Notes under the pieces: model-generated
Told to the model about the DNA's origin: nothing
Seen by the model: the letters and a program-made list of their open reading frames with translations, nothing else
Database searches by the model: none
Translations under genes and position numbers: made by a program
From: Pseudoxanthomonas jiangsuensis
Lineage (GTDB): Bacteria > Pseudomonadota > Gammaproteobacteria > Xanthomonadales > Xanthomonadaceae
Direction: 5' to 3'
DNA length: 64,000 nucleotides
Assembly (NCBI RefSeq): GCF_010093185.1
Contig: NZ_PDWL01000010.1
Coordinates: 61,058 to 125,057 of the forward strand
Shown: positions 1 to 11,489 of the stretch, piece by piece
How the letters are laid out: each line of letters starts with the position of its first letter
Position numbering within the stretch: the stretch's first letter is position 1

Positions 1-860
1 CCGCCCACCTGGAACGGATGGGCAGCCTGCTGGGCGTGGCCGAGACCAAGGGCGCGATCTACGCCGCGCTGGGCGAGGGCGGCACCGCGGTGGTCAACGC
101 CGACGACGCCTTCGGTGCGTGGTTCGAGCAGCAGGTGATCCGCGCCGGCGACAGCGGCCGCAAGGTGCTGCGCTTCGGCCTGGACGCCAGCGCCGAGGTC
201 ACTGCGCGCGAGATCGTGGCCACCGCCCAGGGCAGCAGCTTCGTCCTGGTCTCGCCGCAGGGCGAGGCCCGGGTGGAACTGGCGCTGCCCGGCCGCCACA
301 ACGTGCGCAACGCCCTGGCCGCGGCCTGCATTGGCCTGGCCTGCGGGCTTTCGCCGCAGGACATCGCCGCCGGACTGGGCGACGCCCGCCCGGTGGCCGG
401 CCGCCAGGTCGCGCACGCGCTGCCCGGCGGCGCGGTGCTGATCGACGACAGCTACAACGCCAATCCCGGTTCGGTCGCCGCCGCGATCGAGGCCCTGGCC
501 GCCAGTGGCGACGAGGCCTGGCTGGTGCTGGGCGACATGCGCGAGCTGGGGCCGGAGGCCGAGGCCCTGCACGCCGACGCCGGCCGCCGCGCGCGCGAGT
601 CGCGGATCGGACGGCTGTACGCGCTCGGTCCGCTCAGCGCCGCCGCCGCGCGCGCCTTCGGCGACGGCGGCCGCCATTTCCACAGCCACGAGGCGCTGGC
701 CGCCGCGCTGGCCGCGGACCTGCGGGGACGGGCGCCGGTGGACGTGGCCGGCGGCGCCGGGCACCCCCTGCGGGTGCTGGTGAAGGGTTCGCGCGGCAGC
801 GCGATGGACAGGATCGTGACCGCGCTGCTGGCGCAGGGGGACACCTCGGATGTTGCTTGA
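1..860 (+). CDS. murF: UDP-MurNAc-tripeptide--D-alanyl-D-alanine ligase, C-terminal part
   Basis: This is the truncated 3' part of murF; the reading frame is already open at base 3 and the N-terminus lies outside the window. MurF is the cytoplasmic ligase that adds D-Ala-D-Ala to UDP-MurNAc-tripeptide, the last soluble nucleotide-precursor step before mraY. About 285 of roughly 450 residues are present, so the ATP P-loop is missing. The visible Mur-ligase signatures are AHLERMGSL near the start, [11 protein letters not shown] and [13 protein letters not shown]. Its stop overlaps the mraY start by 11 bp, which indicates translational coupling in the dcw operon. The first in-frame ATG (base 18) is internal, not a start. 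Confidence 0.96.
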   Translation, partial: AHLERMGSLLGVAETKGAIYAALGEGGTAVVNADDAFGAWFEQQVIRAGDSGRKVLRFGLDASAEVTAREIVATAQGSSFVLVSPQGEARVELALPGRHNVRNALAAACIGLACGLSPQDIAAGLGDARPVAGRQVAHALPGGAVLIDDSYNANPGSVAAAIEALAASGDEAWLVLGDMRELGPEAEALHADAGRRARESRIGRLYALGPLSAAAARAFGDGGRHFHSHEALAAALAADLRGRAPVDVAGGAGHPLRVLVKGSRGSAMDRIVTALLAQGDTSDVA

Positions 861-1935
861 ACTGGCGCGCTGGCTGCAGGGACTGGAGAACTTCTTCGGC
901 CTGTTCGGCTACCTGACCTTTCGCGGCATCCTCGCCGCGCTGACCTCGCTGTTCCTGTCGCTGTGGCTGGGCCCGGCGGTGATCCGCAAGCTCGGCCAGC
1001 TCAAGGGCGGCCAGCCGATCCGCAAGGACGGCCCGCAGTCGCACTTCTCCAAGGCCGGCACCCCGACCATGGGCGGGGCGCTGATCCTGCTCACGGTGCT
1101 GCTGTCGGTGCTGCTGTGGGGCGACCTGCGCAACAAGTACGTGTGGACCGTGCTGCTGGTGATGCTGGCCTACGGCGCGATCGGCTGGTACGACGACTGG
1201 ATCAAGATCGTCAAGCGCGATCCCAACGGCCTGAAGTCGCGCTGGAAGTACCTTTTGCAGTCGATCTTCGGCCTGGCCGCCGGCCTGTACCTGTACCTGT
1301 ACGCGGACGTGCCGGCGGCGACCACCTTCTACGTGCCGTTCTTCAAGTCGATCGCCCTGCCGCTGGCCGGCATCTCGTTCGTGGCCATCGCCTACTTCTG
1401 GATCGTCGGCTTCTCCAACGCGGTCAACCTGACCGATGGCCTGGACGGCCTGGCGATCATGCCGACCGTGCTGGTGGCCTGCGCCCTGGCGGTGTTCGCC
1501 TACGCCTCCGGCCACGCCGAGTTCTCGCGCTACCTGCAGATCCCGCAGGTACCGGGCGCCGGCGAGCTGGCGATCATCTGCGCGGCGATCGCCGGCGCCG
1601 GCCTGGGCTTCCTCTGGTTCAACACCTATCCGGCGATGGTGTTCATGGGCGACATCGGCGCCCTGGCCCTGGGCGCGGTGCTGGGTACGATCGCGGTGAT
1701 CGTGCGCCAGGAACTGGTGCTGGTGGTCATGGGCGGCATCTTCGTCATCGAGACGCTCTCGGTGATGATCCAGGTGGCCTCGTTCAAGCTCACCGGCAAG
1801 CGCGTGTTCCGGATGGCGCCGATCCACCACCACTTCGAGCTGAAGGGTTGGCCGGAGCCGCGGGTGATCGTCCGCTTCTGGATCATCTCGGTGATCCTCG
1901 TGCTGGTCGGCCTGGCGACCTTGAAGGTGCGCTGA
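850..1935 (+). CDS. mraY: phospho-N-acetylmuramoyl-pentapeptide transferase
   Basis: MraY transfers phospho-MurNAc-pentapeptide to undecaprenyl phosphate in the inner membrane, making lipid I. The 361-residue length is normal for the family, and about ten hydrophobic helices can be seen. Catalytic and metal-site signatures are present: YDDW at residues 114-117, NLTDGLDGL around 194-202 (D196, D199) and the HHH triad at 326-328. The start overlaps the murF end by 11 bp and the stop overlaps the ftsW ATG by one base. murD, which sits between mraY and ftsW in Escherichia coli, is absent here. Confidence 0.98.
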   Translation: MLLELARWLQGLENFFGLFGYLTFRGILAALTSLFLSLWLGPAVIRKLGQLKGGQPIRKDGPQSHFSKAGTPTMGGALILLTVLLSVLLWGDLRNKYVWTVLLVMLAYGAIGWYDDWIKIVKRDPNGLKSRWKYLLQSIFGLAAGLYLYLYADVPAATTFYVPFFKSIALPLAGISFVAIAYFWIVGFSNAVNLTDGLDGLAIMPTVLVACALAVFAYASGHAEFSRYLQIPQVPGAGELAIICAAIAGAGLGFLWFNTYPAMVFMGDIGALALGAVLGTIAVIVRQELVLVVMGGIFVIETLSVMIQVASFKLTGKRVFRMAPIHHHFELKGWPEPRVIVRFWIISVILVLVGLATLKVR

Positions 1936-3290
1936 TGAACGACCTTTCCCGCCAGGCGACCCGGCTGGAGGCCATCGGCGGCCGCTACGACCCGTGGCTG
2001 CTCGGCGCCGCGCTGGCGCTGGCCTGCCTGGGCGTGGTGATGGTCGCCTCGTCCTCGATCGCCATCGGCGAGAACCTGGGGGTGGGGCCGTTCCACTACC
2101 TGGTCCGGCACGTGCTGTTCGTCGGCGTCGGCCTGGGCCTGGCGATGGTGACCATGCGCACCGAGCTCAAGGCGGTGGAGAAGCACAACCAGTGGCTGCT
2201 GCTGGGCTGCTTCGTGCTGCTCCTGCTGCCGTGGCTGCCGGGGATCGGGGTCACCGTCAACGGCGCCCGGCGCTGGATCAACCTGGGCGTGTCCCGCTTC
2301 CAGGTGGTCGAGGCGGTGAAGGTGCTCTACATCGTCTGGCTGGCCAGCTACCTGGTGCGCTTCCGCGACGAGGTCAACGCCACCTGGCCGGCGATGCTCA
2401 AGCCGCTGGGCGTGGCCGGCCTGCTGATCGTGATGCTGCTGGCCCAGCCGGACTTCGGCTCGGCCACCCTGCTGCTGGGCATCACCGCCGGCATGCTGGT
2501 GCTGGGCGGTGTGAACCTGCCGCGGATGTCGGCACCGGTGGTGATCGCCCTGCCGGCGATGGTCGCGCTGGTGGTGTTCGAGCCCTACCGCATGCGCCGG
2601 GTGACCTCGTTCATGGACCCGTGGCAGGACCAGCTCGGCGCCGGCTACCAGCTGTCCAACGCGCTGATGGCGATCGGCCGCGGCGAGTGGTTCGGCGTGG
2701 GCCTGGGCGCGTCGGTGCAGAAGCTCAACTACCTGCCCGAGGCGCACACCGACTTCATCTTCTCGGTGATCGCCGAGGAGCTGGGCTTCGCCGGGGTGTG
2801 CGTGGTGATCGGCCTGTATGCGCTGCTGGTCGGCCGCGCCCTGTACCTGGGCATGAAGTGCGTGGAGATGCGCCGCCACTTCGCCGGCTACATCGCCTTC
2901 GGCACCGGGCTATGGGTGGGGATGCAGAGCTTCGTGTCGATCGGCGTGAACCTCGGCGTGCTGCCGACCAAGGGCCTGACCCTGCCGCTGGTGTCCTCCG
3001 GCGGCTCCAGCGTGATGATGACCTGCGTGGCCGTGGGCCTGCTGCTGCGCGTCTCCTACGAGCTCGACCGGGCCGAGCGCCAGGTCGCGCGGCTGCGCCA
3101 GGACGCCCCGGCCGCCGCCGAGGAAGCGCCGGTCGCGAGCCCGCGGGTGGCTCCGGTGTCGGCCGGCGCCTACCGTGCGGCGCCGGTGCAGCCGGCGGCA
3201 CCGGCGCGCCCGGCCGCCGCACACGCCGCGTCGCCGAACCCCAGCCGCGGCACCTCGCGGGTCGAACCGACCTTCGGGAGCTTTGCCTGA
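1935..3290 (+). CDS. ftsW: SEDS peptidoglycan glycosyltransferase FtsW
   Basis: FtsW is the septal SEDS-family glycan polymerase working with the division transpeptidase. The predicted protein is 451 residues, and I chose the ATG that overlaps the mraY stop. It shows about ten membrane helices, the family segment GARRWINLG near residue 115, and the C-terminal signature [20 protein letters not shown]. The last ~65 residues form an Ala/Pro-rich cytoplasmic tail after the final helix, longer than usual. The gene ends one base into the murG start codon. Confidence 0.97.
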   Translation: MNDLSRQATRLEAIGGRYDPWLLGAALALACLGVVMVASSSIAIGENLGVGPFHYLVRHVLFVGVGLGLAMVTMRTELKAVEKHNQWLLLGCFVLLLLPWLPGIGVTVNGARRWINLGVSRFQVVEAVKVLYIVWLASYLVRFRDEVNATWPAMLKPLGVAGLLIVMLLAQPDFGSATLLLGITAGMLVLGGVNLPRMSAPVVIALPAMVALVVFEPYRMRRVTSFMDPWQDQLGAGYQLSNALMAIGRGEWFGVGLGASVQKLNYLPEAHTDFIFSVIAEELGFAGVCVVIGLYALLVGRALYLGMKCVEMRRHFAGYIAFGTGLWVGMQSFVSIGVNLGVLPTKGLTLPLVSSGGSSVMMTCVAVGLLLRVSYELDRAERQVARLRQDAPAAAEEAPVASPRVAPVSAGAYRAAPVQPAAPARPAAAHAASPNPSRGTSRVEPTFGSFA

Positions 3291-4405
3291 TGGCCGCGCA
3301 GACCTCCACCGCGCAGGCGCCAAGCCCGGTCATGATCATGGCCGGCGGCACCGGCGGCCACATCTTCCCGGGTCTGGCCGTGGCCGACGAACTGCGCGCG
3401 CGTGGCGTGCCGGTGGTCTGGCTGGGTGCGGCCGGGGCGATGGAGACCCGGCTGGTGCCGCAGCACGGCATCGAGATCGACACCCTGCCCATCGCCGGCG
3501 TGCGCGGCAAGGGCAAGCTCGCCCTGCTGGCCGCGCCCTGGCGCCTGGCCCAGGCGGTCAATGCGGCGCGCGCGGTGCTGCGCCGGCGCCGGCCGCGCGC
3601 GGTGATCGGCTTCGGCGGCTTCGCTTCCGGGCCCGGCGGCCTGGCCGCGCGCCTGGCCGGGCTGCCTTTGCTGGTGCACGAGCAGAACCGCGCCCCGGGC
3701 CTGACCAACCGCGTGCTCTCGCGCCTGGCGCGGCGCACGCTCAGCGGTTTCCCCGGCAGCTTCGCCCGCGAGGAGGTCACCGGCAATCCGGTGCGCACCC
3801 AGATCGCCGCGCTGCCCGCACCGGACGAGCGCCTGGCCGGCCGCGAAGGCGCCCTGCGGGTGCTGGTGCTGGGCGGCAGCCAGGGCGCGCGCGCGCTCAA
3901 CGAGGCGATGCCGCGCGCGCTGGCCGCGCTCGCCGTCGGGGCAACCATCGAGGTGCGCCACCAGTGCGGCGAGAAGCTGCGCGCCGAAGCCGAGCAGGCC
4001 TACGCCAGCGCCGGCGTCGCCGCCGGCGTCGAGGCCTTCATCGCCGACATGGCCGCCGCCTACGCCTGGGCCGACCTGGTGGTCTGCCGCTCCGGCGCCT
4101 CGACCCTGGCCGAGCTGTGCGCGGTCGGCGTGGGCAGCGTGCTGGTGCCGTTCGCCGCCGCGGTCGACGATCACCAGACCCGCAACGCCGAATACCTGGT
4201 CGAGCACGGCGCCGCGCTCCTGCTGAAGCAGGACGCGCAGCTGGCTGCGAACCTCGAAGCCGCCCTGCGCACGCTGGCCGCCGATCCCGCCCGTCGCCTG
4301 GCGATGGCCCGGGCCGCGCGCGGCCTGGCGCGCACCGACGCGGCCGCGCGCATCGCCGACGCCGTCCTCGAAGCATCCATTTCCCGAACCGGAGCCCCCG
4401 CATGA
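3290..4405 (+). CDS. murG: UDP-GlcNAc:undecaprenyl-PP-MurNAc-pentapeptide GlcNAc transferase
   Basis: MurG adds GlcNAc to lipid I, giving lipid II, at the cytoplasmic face of the inner membrane. The product has 371 residues. A short polar N-terminal extension precedes the glycine loop [17 protein letters not shown]. Further family motifs are [17 protein letters not shown], the donor-site segment [11 protein letters not shown] and [17 protein letters not shown]. The gene overlaps ftsW by one base and murC by four (ATGA), as expected in a densely coupled operon. Confidence 0.98.
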   Translation: MAAQTSTAQAPSPVMIMAGGTGGHIFPGLAVADELRARGVPVVWLGAAGAMETRLVPQHGIEIDTLPIAGVRGKGKLALLAAPWRLAQAVNAARAVLRRRRPRAVIGFGGFASGPGGLAARLAGLPLLVHEQNRAPGLTNRVLSRLARRTLSGFPGSFAREEVTGNPVRTQIAALPAPDERLAGREGALRVLVLGGSQGARALNEAMPRALAALAVGATIEVRHQCGEKLRAEAEQAYASAGVAAGVEAFIADMAAAYAWADLVVCRSGASTLAELCAVGVGSVLVPFAAAVDDHQTRNAEYLVEHGAALLLKQDAQLAANLEAALRTLAADPARRLAMARAARGLARTDAAARIADAVLEASISRTGAPA

Positions 4406-5841
4406 TCCGCCGCCTGAACGACACCGACGACCTGGTACGCGCCTTCCCGCGCGTGCACTTCGTCGGCATTGGCGGCACCGGAATGAGCGGCATCGCCGAG
4501 GTGATGCTGACGCTGGGCTACGAGGTCTCCGGCTCGGACAACGCCGACAACGCCGCCACCCGCCGCCTGGCGCGGCTGGGCGCACGGGTGATCCGCGGCC
4601 ACTCGGCCGCCAACGTGCTTGGCACCGACTGCGTGGTGGTCTCCAGCGCGATCCGCGACGACAACCCGGAGCTGATGGAGGCGCGCAGCCAGCGCATCCC
4701 GATCGTGCCGCGCGCGGCGATGCTGGCCGAGCTGATGCGCTTCCGCCGCGGCATTGCCGTCGCCGGCACCCACGGCAAGACCACCACCACCAGCCTGACC
4801 GCGGCGGTGCTCAGCGAGGGCGGGCTGGACCCGACCTTCGTGATCGGCGGCCAGCTGCTGGCGGCCGGCGCCAACGCCAAGCTCGGCGGCGGCCAGTGGC
4901 TGGTGGCCGAGGCCGACGAGAGCGACGGCAGCTTCCTGCGCCTGAACCCGCTGGTGGCGGTGATCACGAACATCGACGCCGACCACCTGGAGAACTACGG
5001 CGGCGACTTCGCCCGCCTGCAGTCGGCCTTCGCCGAGTTCCTGCAAAGGCTGCCGTTCTACGGCCTGGCGGTGCTGTGCATCGACGACCCGGAAGTGGCG
5101 AAGCTGGCCGCGCACACCCCGCGCCACGTGATGACCTACGGCACCGCCGAGAACGCCGACGTGCGCGCCGACGATATCGTCCAGGACGGCCCGCGCATGC
5201 GCTTCACCCTGCGCCTGCCGGAGGGCGCGACGGTGCCGGTGACCCTGGCCCTGCCGGGCCGGCACAACGTGCTCAATGCCCTGGCCGCCGCCGCGGTGGC
5301 CTGGCAGCTCGGCGTGTCGCCGGCGAACATCGCCGCGGCGCTGGAGAAGTTCGCCGGCATCGGCCGGCGCTTCAACGACCTGGGCGAAGTCGCCACCGCT
5401 TCGGGTGCGAAGGTGCGCGTGGTCGACGACTACGGCCACCATCCCAAGGAGCTGGCCGCGGTGTTCGCCGCCGCCCGCGGCGGCTGGCCGGACAAGCGCC
5501 TGGTGGTGGCGTTCCAGCCGCACCGCTACAGCCGCACCCGCGACCAGTTCGACGCCTTCGCCGCGGTGCTGTCGGAGGCCGACGCTTTGGTACTCAGCGA
5601 GGTCTACCCGGCCGGCGAGGCGCCGATCCCCGGCGCCGATGCCCGCGCCCTGGCCCGCGCGATCCGCGCCCGCGGTCGCAGTGAGCCGGTGGTGGTGGGG
5701 AAGGTGGCCGACCTGGTCCACGTGCTGCCCGACGTGCTGCAGGCCGGCGACCTTTTGCTGATGATGGGCGCCGGCGACATCGGCTACGTCGCCCAGCAGG
5801 TGGCCGCGGACGGCTTCGCACCGGCGGGAGACGCCGCATGA
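4402..5841 (+). CDS. murC: UDP-N-acetylmuramate--L-alanine ligase
   Basis: MurC starts assembly of the stem peptide by adding L-Ala to UDP-MurNAc. The protein has 479 residues. The N-terminal UDP-binding loop [13 protein letters not shown], the ATP P-loop GTHGKTTTT near residue 120, and the Mur-ligase motifs [10 protein letters not shown] and [11 protein letters not shown] are all intact. ATGA overlaps of four bases link it to murG upstream and ddl downstream. Confidence 0.98.
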   Translation: MIRRLNDTDDLVRAFPRVHFVGIGGTGMSGIAEVMLTLGYEVSGSDNADNAATRRLARLGARVIRGHSAANVLGTDCVVVSSAIRDDNPELMEARSQRIPIVPRAAMLAELMRFRRGIAVAGTHGKTTTTSLTAAVLSEGGLDPTFVIGGQLLAAGANAKLGGGQWLVAEADESDGSFLRLNPLVAVITNIDADHLENYGGDFARLQSAFAEFLQRLPFYGLAVLCIDDPEVAKLAAHTPRHVMTYGTAENADVRADDIVQDGPRMRFTLRLPEGATVPVTLALPGRHNVLNALAAAAVAWQLGVSPANIAAALEKFAGIGRRFNDLGEVATASGAKVRVVDDYGHHPKELAAVFAAARGGWPDKRLVVAFQPHRYSRTRDQFDAFAAVLSEADALVLSEVYPAGEAPIPGADARALARAIRARGRSEPVVVGKVADLVHVLPDVLQAGDLLLMMGAGDIGYVAQQVAADGFAPAGDAA

Positions 5842-6812
5842 GTGCGACCGTGGCCGCGCCGCGCTTCACCGATCCGGCCGTGTTCGGCCGGGTCGCCGTG
5901 CTCTTGGGCGGCACTAGTTCCGAACGCGAAGTCTCGCTCGACTCGGGCCGCAACGTGCTCGAGGCGTTGCGCGCGCGCGGGGTCGACGCCCATCCGGTGG
6001 ACGGCATCCCGGCGCTGGCGCAGGCGCTGGTGGAGAAGAAGTTCGACCGCGTCTTCAACGTCCTCCACGGCCAGCGCGGCGGTGGCGAGGACGGCGTGGT
6101 CCAGGGCCTGATGGAGGCCCTGGGCGTGCCCTACACCGGCTCGGGCGTGCTCGGCTCGGCGCTGGCGATGGACAAGATCCGGACCAAGCAGGTCTGGCTG
6201 TCGCTGAACCTGCCGACCCCGCGCTACGTGCGCCTGCCGCGCGGCGTGGACGCGGCGGCGGTGCGCGAGGCCGCGCGCGCGCTCGGCCTGCCGGTGATCG
6301 TCAAGCCGTCCTCGGAAGGGTCCAGCGTCGGCGTGTCGCGGGTGCTGGACGAGGCCGGCCTGGACGATGCGGTCGCGCTGGCCACGCGCTATCCGGGCGA
6401 GCTGCTGATGGAGCAGATGGTGGTCGGCGACGAGCTGACCGTCGGCATCCTCGGCGACCTGGCGCTGCCGTCGATCCGGATCGTGCCCAAGGGCGAGTGG
6501 TACGACTACGAAGCGAAGTACATCGCCGAGGACACCCAGTACCTGTGCCCCGGCCTGGACGGCGAGGACGAGTTGCGGGTGCGCGAACTGGCCCTGGCCG
6601 CGTTCCGCGCTGCCGGCTGCGAGGGCTGGGGCCGGGTGGACGTGATGCGTTCGCGCGCCACCGGCGCGCCCTACCTGCTGGAAGTGAACACCGCCCCGGG
6701 CATGACCAGCCACTCGCTGGTGCCCAAGGCCGCGCGCCAGATCGGGATCGACTTCGAGGAACTATGCTGGCGGATCCTGGAAGGCACCGTCGCCGGAGGT
6801 GCCGTCGGGTGA
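5838..6812 (+). CDS. ddl: D-alanine--D-alanine ligase
   Basis: This ATP-grasp ligase supplies D-Ala-D-Ala for MurF. The 324-residue product carries [19 protein letters not shown] at the N-terminus, [15 protein letters not shown] in the ATP-binding lid, and the C-terminal metal-binding segment [15 protein letters not shown]. It corresponds by position (murC-ddl-ftsQ) to DdlB of other gammaproteobacteria. It shares four bases with murC and four with ftsQ. Confidence 0.97.
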   Translation: MSATVAAPRFTDPAVFGRVAVLLGGTSSEREVSLDSGRNVLEALRARGVDAHPVDGIPALAQALVEKKFDRVFNVLHGQRGGGEDGVVQGLMEALGVPYTGSGVLGSALAMDKIRTKQVWLSLNLPTPRYVRLPRGVDAAAVREAARALGLPVIVKPSSEGSSVGVSRVLDEAGLDDAVALATRYPGELLMEQMVVGDELTVGILGDLALPSIRIVPKGEWYDYEAKYIAEDTQYLCPGLDGEDELRVRELALAAFRAAGCEGWGRVDVMRSRATGAPYLLEVNTAPGMTSHSLVPKAARQIGIDFEELCWRILEGTVAGGAVG

Positions 6813-7585
6813 ACGCTTTGCTGCGCATCCTGGCCTGGCTGCTCGCGGTGGCGCTGGTCGCTTCGCCGGTGGTGGCCGTGCTCAACGGCTGGGTCGGCGC
6901 CGAGCGCTGGTCCCTATCGCGGCTGCGCGTGACCGGCCAGTTCGAGCGGGTCCAGGCCGAGCCCCTGCGCGCGGCGTTGGCGCCGTACGCGCGCGCCGGC
7001 TACTTCGCGGTGAGGCTGGACGACGCCCAGCGCGCGGTCGAGCGCCTGCCGTGGGTGGAGACCGCGGTGGTGCGCAAGCAGTGGCCGGACGTGCTGGAAG
7101 TGCAGGTGGTCGAGCACCGCCCGTTCGCGCGCTGGGGCGCCGACCGGCTGCTGTCCGAGCGCGGCCGGCTGTTCCCGCTGCCGGCCGACCTGGCCGAGGC
7201 GCGCCTGCCGCAGCTCGGCGGCCCGGACGCGCGCACCGCCGAGGTGGTCGAGCTGTACAACGAGACCCGGGCCCTGTTCGCTCCGCTCGGCTACGGGGTG
7301 GCCACCCTGGGCATGGACGCGCGCGGCAGCTGGTCGCTGGTGCTGGACAACGGCACCGAGGTGGTGATCGGCCGCGACGACGCCCGCGCCCGCCTGGCCC
7401 GCTTCGTGCGCGTGCTGCCGCAGCTGCTGGCGCAGCAGGCGCGGCCTTTGCAGCGTGCCGACCTGCGCTACACCAACGGCTTCACCCTGGCCTGGGGCCA
7501 GCCCCGCCAGTCCTCCTCTTCCCCCAGTCCGCAGGTGCCGGCCGGCGCCGCGCGGCCGCATGCAGCACAGGCGAGCAGTACATGA
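6809..7585 (+). CDS. ftsQ: cell division protein FtsQ
   Basis: FtsQ is the bitopic divisome protein that recruits FtsB and FtsL. The start is a GTG overlapping the ddl stop, giving 258 residues. The order is a short cytoplasmic tail, one membrane helix (about residues 5-25), a POTRA region beginning at [14 protein letters not shown], and a beta domain with [19 protein letters not shown]. After the last conserved segment ([12 protein letters not shown]) there is a Ser/Pro/Ala-rich tail of about 28 residues. The four-base overlap with ftsA indicates coupling. Confidence 0.95.
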   Translation: MNALLRILAWLLAVALVASPVVAVLNGWVGAERWSLSRLRVTGQFERVQAEPLRAALAPYARAGYFAVRLDDAQRAVERLPWVETAVVRKQWPDVLEVQVVEHRPFARWGADRLLSERGRLFPLPADLAEARLPQLGGPDARTAEVVELYNETRALFAPLGYGVATLGMDARGSWSLVLDNGTEVVIGRDDARARLARFVRVLPQLLAQQARPLQRADLRYTNGFTLAWGQPRQSSSSPSPQVPAGAARPHAAQASST

Positions 7586-8817
7586 ACCGCAAAGGCGACA
7601 AGTCCCTCATCGTCGGCCTCGACATCGGCACCTCCAAGGTGGTGGCGCTGGTGGGCGAGTACTCGCCGGGCAACCCGATCGAGGTCATCGGCATCGGTTC
7701 GCACGAGTCGCGCGGGCTCAAGCGCGGGGTGGTGGTGGACATCGAGTCCACCGTGCAGTCGATCCAGCGCGCGGTCGAGGAGGCCGAGCTGATGGCCGGC
7801 TGCGAGATCCGCTCGGTCTACGCCTCCATCTCCGGCAACCACGTGCAGTGCAAGAACTCGCCGGGCATCGTCCCGATCCGCGACGGCGAGGTCACCTGGC
7901 AGGACCTGGACCGGGTGCTGGACGCGGCCAAGGCGGTCGCGATCCCGGCCGACCAGCGCATCCTCCACGCGATCCCGCGCGAGTACGTGCTGGACGATTC
8001 GCAGGAAGGCATCCGCAACCCGGTCGGCATGACCGGCGTGCGCCTGGAGGTGCACGCGCACCTGGTCACCTGCGCCCAGTCGGCCGCCCAGAACATCACC
8101 AAGTGCGTGCAGCGCTGCGGCCTGCAGGTGGACGACCTGATCCTGTCCTCGCTGGCCTCTTCAGTGGCGGTGCTGACCGCCGACGAGCGCGAGCTGGGCG
8201 TGGTCCTGGTCGACATGGGCGCCGGCACCACCGACATCGCGGTGTTCATCCAGGGCGCGATCTGCCACACCGCCTCCTTGCCGATCGCCGGCGACCACGT
8301 CACCAACGACATCGCCCACATGCTGCGCACGCCGACCCCGGAAGCGGAGCAGATCAAGGTGCGCTACGCCTGCGCCCTGGCCCAGCTGGCCACCGCCGAG
8401 GAAAGCATCCAGGTGCCTTCGGTCGGCGACCGCCCGCCGCGGCGGATGCCGCGCGCCTCGCTGGCGCAGGCGGTGCAGGGCCGCTACGAGGAGATCTTCG
8501 AGATGGTCCAGGCCGAGCTGCGCCGTTCCGGCTTCGAGGAACTGGTGCGCGCGGGCATGGTCCTGACCGGCGGCGCATCGAAGATGGAAGGGGTGATCGA
8601 GCTGGCCGAGGAGATGCTGCAGATGCCGGTACGGATCGGCATCCCGCAGCACGTCACCGGTCTGGGCGAGGTGGTCGGCAACCCGGTCCATGCCAGTGGC
8701 GTGGGCTTGCTGCTGATGGGCAGCCAGATCGAGCACCCGCGGCGGCCGTCGCTGCCCAGCGGCCGCGCCGGGAGCTTCCTCAAGAAGATGATCGAGTACT
8801 ACCGCGGCAGGTTCTGA
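7582..8817 (+). CDS. ftsA: cell division protein FtsA
   Basis: FtsA is the actin-like membrane tether for FtsZ. The 411-residue protein opens the ATPase fold with [16 protein letters not shown] and carries [13 protein letters not shown] and [12 protein letters not shown] as the second phosphate and adenosine motifs. The C-terminus ends with a basic/hydrophobic stretch ([14 protein letters not shown]) that fits the membrane-targeting amphipathic helix. It overlaps ftsQ by four bases and is followed by a 137-bp gap before ftsZ. Confidence 0.98.
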   Translation: MNRKGDKSLIVGLDIGTSKVVALVGEYSPGNPIEVIGIGSHESRGLKRGVVVDIESTVQSIQRAVEEAELMAGCEIRSVYASISGNHVQCKNSPGIVPIRDGEVTWQDLDRVLDAAKAVAIPADQRILHAIPREYVLDDSQEGIRNPVGMTGVRLEVHAHLVTCAQSAAQNITKCVQRCGLQVDDLILSSLASSVAVLTADERELGVVLVDMGAGTTDIAVFIQGAICHTASLPIAGDHVTNDIAHMLRTPTPEAEQIKVRYACALAQLATAEESIQVPSVGDRPPRRMPRASLAQAVQGRYEEIFEMVQAELRRSGFEELVRAGMVLTGGASKMEGVIELAEEMLQMPVRIGIPQHVTGLGEVVGNPVHASGVGLLLMGSQIEHPRRPSLPSGRAGSFLKKMIEYYRGRF

Positions 8818-8933
8818 ACCTGCGCGCGGCGGCGGAACGAGGACGGAAGGTTGGCGGTGAACGGGCAGGGGCCCGCGGAACGGAAGGCGACAAGGCAGTA
8901 CCCACAAACGCCGGAGCACAGAAAGCCGGCACT

Positions 8934-8946
8934 TATAATCAGAGGA
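8934..8946 (+). promoter_or_regulatory. perfect -10 hexamer just upstream of ftsZ
   Basis: TATAAT at 8934-8939 lies in the only sizeable gap of the dcw operon (8818-8954). There is no convincing -35 at the right distance, and transcription from it would start close to the AGAGGA ribosome site at 8941-8946. The match could therefore be fortuitous or give a very short leader. It is a candidate for an extra ftsZ promoter. Confidence 0.35.
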
Positions 8947-8954
8947 CAACGGAC

Positions 8955-10214
8955 ATGGCACATTTCGAACTGATCGAGAAGATGGCTCCGAACGCGGTGA
9001 TCAAGGTCATCGGCGTGGGCGGCGGCGGCGGCAATGCCGTGGCGCACATGGTCAACAGCAGCGTGGACGGGGTGGAGTTCATCACCGCCAACACCGACTC
9101 GCAGGCGATCAAGAACTGCGGCGCGAAGATGCAGCTGCAGCTGGGCGGCAACGTCACCAAGGGCCTGGGCGCGGGCGCCAACCCGGAAGTCGGCCGCCAG
9201 GCCGCGCTGGAGGACCGCGAGCAGATCATCGCCGCGCTGGACGGCGCCGACATGGTGTTCATCACCGCCGGCATGGGCGGCGGCACCGGCACCGGCGCCG
9301 CGCCGGTGGTGGCGCAGCTGGCCAAGGAGATGGGCATCCTGACCGTGGCCGTGGTCACCAAGCCGTTCCCGTTCGAGGGCCGCCGGCGCATGCAGGTCGC
9401 GCTCAAGGGCATCGAGGAACTGTCGGCGCACTGCGACTCGCTGATCACCATCCCCAACGAGAAGCTGATCACCGTCCTCGGCCGCAACGCGACCATGATC
9501 CAGGCCTTCCGCGCCGCCAACGACGTGCTCCAGGGCGCGGTCCAGGGCATCGCCGACCTGATCGTGCGCCCGGGCCTGATCAACGTCGACTTCGCCGACG
9601 TGCGCACCGTCATGTCCGAGATGGGCCTGGCGATGATGGGCACCGGCACCGCCCGCGGCGACGACCGCGCCCAGGCCGCGGCCGAGTCAGCGATCCAGAA
9701 TCCGCTGCTGGACGACGTCAACCTGGCCGGCGCCAACGGCATCCTGGTCAACATCACCGCCGGCCCCGACTTCACCATGGCCGAGTTCGACGAGATCGGC
9801 CGCACCGTCGAGGGCTTCGCCTCGGAGGACGCGACCGTGGTGGTCGGCACCGTGCTCGACCCGGACATGCAGGACGAGGTGCGGGTGACCGTGGTTGCCA
9901 CCGGCCTGAACCGCGCCGTCGCCCGCCAGCCGGTGCGCGACCGCGAGTTCGGCGGCCGCGCCGACTTCTCCGGTCGCCAGGAGAGCGTGCGCGCGCCGGT
10001 GCGCCTGGTCCGCGACGGCACCACCGGCCTGCCGATCGACGACGCCTTCGCCGCCGATCCGGTGGCCGGCGCGGTCGGCAGCCTGGGTCTGCGCCGCAGC
10101 GGTGCCAGCGCCGCCGCCGGCAGCGCCACGGTTTCGGCCGGCGCGCCGCAGGCCGCCGAGCTGCCGAACGACTACCTGGACATTCCGGCCTTCCTGCGCC
10201 GCCAGGCGGACTGA
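8955..10214 (+). CDS. ftsZ: cell division GTPase FtsZ
   Basis: FtsZ polymerises at midcell to form the Z ring. The 419-residue protein has the tubulin signature [12 protein letters not shown] near residues 105-115, the T7-loop segment [13 protein letters not shown], and a C-terminal conserved peptide [14 protein letters not shown] that binds FtsA/ZipA. The linker between the GTPase core and this peptide is Ala/Gly-rich. I chose the ATG preceded by AGAGGA at 8941-8946. A strong hairpin about 105 bp downstream probably ends the operon. Confidence 0.98.
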   Translation: MAHFELIEKMAPNAVIKVIGVGGGGGNAVAHMVNSSVDGVEFITANTDSQAIKNCGAKMQLQLGGNVTKGLGAGANPEVGRQAALEDREQIIAALDGADMVFITAGMGGGTGTGAAPVVAQLAKEMGILTVAVVTKPFPFEGRRRMQVALKGIEELSAHCDSLITIPNEKLITVLGRNATMIQAFRAANDVLQGAVQGIADLIVRPGLINVDFADVRTVMSEMGLAMMGTGTARGDDRAQAAAESAIQNPLLDDVNLAGANGILVNITAGPDFTMAEFDEIGRTVEGFASEDATVVVGTVLDPDMQDEVRVTVVATGLNRAVARQPVRDREFGGRADFSGRQESVRAPVRLVRDGTTGLPIDDAFAADPVAGAVGSLGLRRSGASAAAGSATVSAGAPQAAELPNDYLDIPAFLRRQAD

Positions 10215-10319
10215 GGCGACGGCAACACGGTCCGCGACGGAGCAGTCCTTCGCGGCCGGCACCACCCGGGGACGCGCCCGCCATGGCGCGTCGCGGTCCC
10301 GGTGTCCTTCGTCCACTTG

Positions 10320-10348
10320 CTGCCGGGCCGCGAGGCCCGGCAGGTTTT
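10320..10348 (+). terminator. rho-independent terminator after ftsZ
   Basis: A perfect 10-bp GC stem (10320-10329 with 10334-10343) has a GCGA loop and is followed by GTTTTA. It sits in the 267-bp ftsZ-lpxC gap, which has no gene of its own, and marks the probable end of the dcw transcript. Confidence 0.75.
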
Positions 10349-10481
10349 AGGGCGTCGCGACAGCCCGAAAGCCGTGTGCCCCAAGCGTTTCGGTGGTTCC
10401 ACTCGGCCATGATTCAGCCAGTTGCGTGTTATTCTCATCGCCTTCACGCGACAGCCCCCGCATTCCGTCGCAGGTGATCCC

Positions 10482-11393
10482 ATGACCCGGCAGCGCACCC
10501 TCAAGAACACCATCCGCGCCACCGGCGTGGGCCTGCACAGCGGTAACAAGGTCTACATGACCCTGCGCCCGGCCCCGGCCGATCACGGCATCGTGTTCCG
10601 CCGCACCGACCTGGAGCCGGTGGTCGAGGTCCCCGCGTCCGCCGGCCTGGTCACCGAGACCACCCTGTGCACCGGCCTGACCTGCGGCGAGGCCAAGATC
10701 CAGACCGTCGAGCACCTGATGTCGGCCGCCGCCGGCCTGGGCATCGACAACATGATCGTGGAGCTGTCCTCGGCCGAGTTGCCGATCATGGACGGTTCCT
10801 CCGGTCCGTTCGTTTTCCTCCTGCAGTCGGCCGGGATCGCCGAGCAGGCCACGCCCAAGCGTTTCATCCGCATCCTCAAGGACGTGGAAGTGCGCGATGG
10901 CGACAAGGTCGCCCGCTTCTCGCCGCACGACGGGTACCGGCTGGACTTCACCATCCAGTTCGATCATCCGATGATCCCGGCGCGGCAATCGCGGCACACC
11001 CTGGAGTTCTCCACCGCCGCGTACATCAAGGAGATCTCCCGCGCCCGCACCTTCGGCTTCATGCGCGACCTGGAATACATGCGCGAGCTGAACCTGGGCC
11101 TGGGCGGCTCGATGGACAACGCCATCGTCCTGGACGAGTTCCGCGTGCTCAACGACGACGGCCTGCGCTACGCCGACGAGTTCGTGCGTCACAAGATCCT
11201 CGACGCGATCGGCGACCTGTACCTGGTCGGCGGCCCGATCCTGGGCGCCTACGAGGGCTACAAGTCCGGCCACGCGCTCAACAACAAGCTTGCCCGCGCT
11301 CTGCTGGCCGACGCCAGCGCCTGGGAGAGCGTCAGTTTCGAAGGCCCGGCCGCGGTCGCCCCGCTGGCCTACGGCACGCCCGCGCTGGCCTGA
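10482..11393 (+). CDS. lpxC: UDP-3-O-acyl-N-acetylglucosamine deacetylase
   Basis: LpxC is the zinc deacetylase that commits UDP-acyl-GlcNAc to lipid A synthesis. The 303-residue protein has the zinc-ligand segment [15 protein letters not shown] (His near residue 79) and [10 protein letters not shown] (H237, D241). The upstream in-frame ATG at 10422 would add 20 residues unlike the family; [21 protein letters not shown] is the usual LpxC beginning. The position behind ftsZ is the conserved gammaproteobacterial arrangement, here behind a terminator, so lpxC probably has its own promoter. Confidence 0.97.
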   Translation: MTRQRTLKNTIRATGVGLHSGNKVYMTLRPAPADHGIVFRRTDLEPVVEVPASAGLVTETTLCTGLTCGEAKIQTVEHLMSAAAGLGIDNMIVELSSAELPIMDGSSGPFVFLLQSAGIAEQATPKRFIRILKDVEVRDGDKVARFSPHDGYRLDFTIQFDHPMIPARQSRHTLEFSTAAYIKEISRARTFGFMRDLEYMRELNLGLGGSMDNAIVLDEFRVLNDDGLRYADEFVRHKILDAIGDLYLVGGPILGAYEGYKSGHALNNKLARALLADASAWESVSFEGPAAVAPLAYGTPALA

Positions 11394-11407
11394 GCCGATC
11401 CCCGATC

Positions 11408-11489
11408 GTCATCCCCGCGAAGGCGGGGATCCAGCGACTTCAAGCCATTGAAAGCAAAGGCACTGGATCCCCGCCTTCGCGGGGATGAC
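11408..11489. repeat. 27-bp perfect inverted repeat downstream of lpxC
   Basis: Bases 11408-11434 and 11463-11489 are exact reverse complements, separated by a 28-bp loop. Each arm contains its own smaller hairpin (ATCCCCGC-GAA-GCGGGGAT type). Such GTCATCCCCGC elements are scattered intergenic repeats in this bacterial group. The remaining intergenic DNA to 11681 shows no gene. Confidence 0.85.

Noticed and set aside
10422..10481. Upstream start of lpxC
   Set aside because: The extra 20 residues do not resemble LpxC and the conserved N-terminus begins at 10482.
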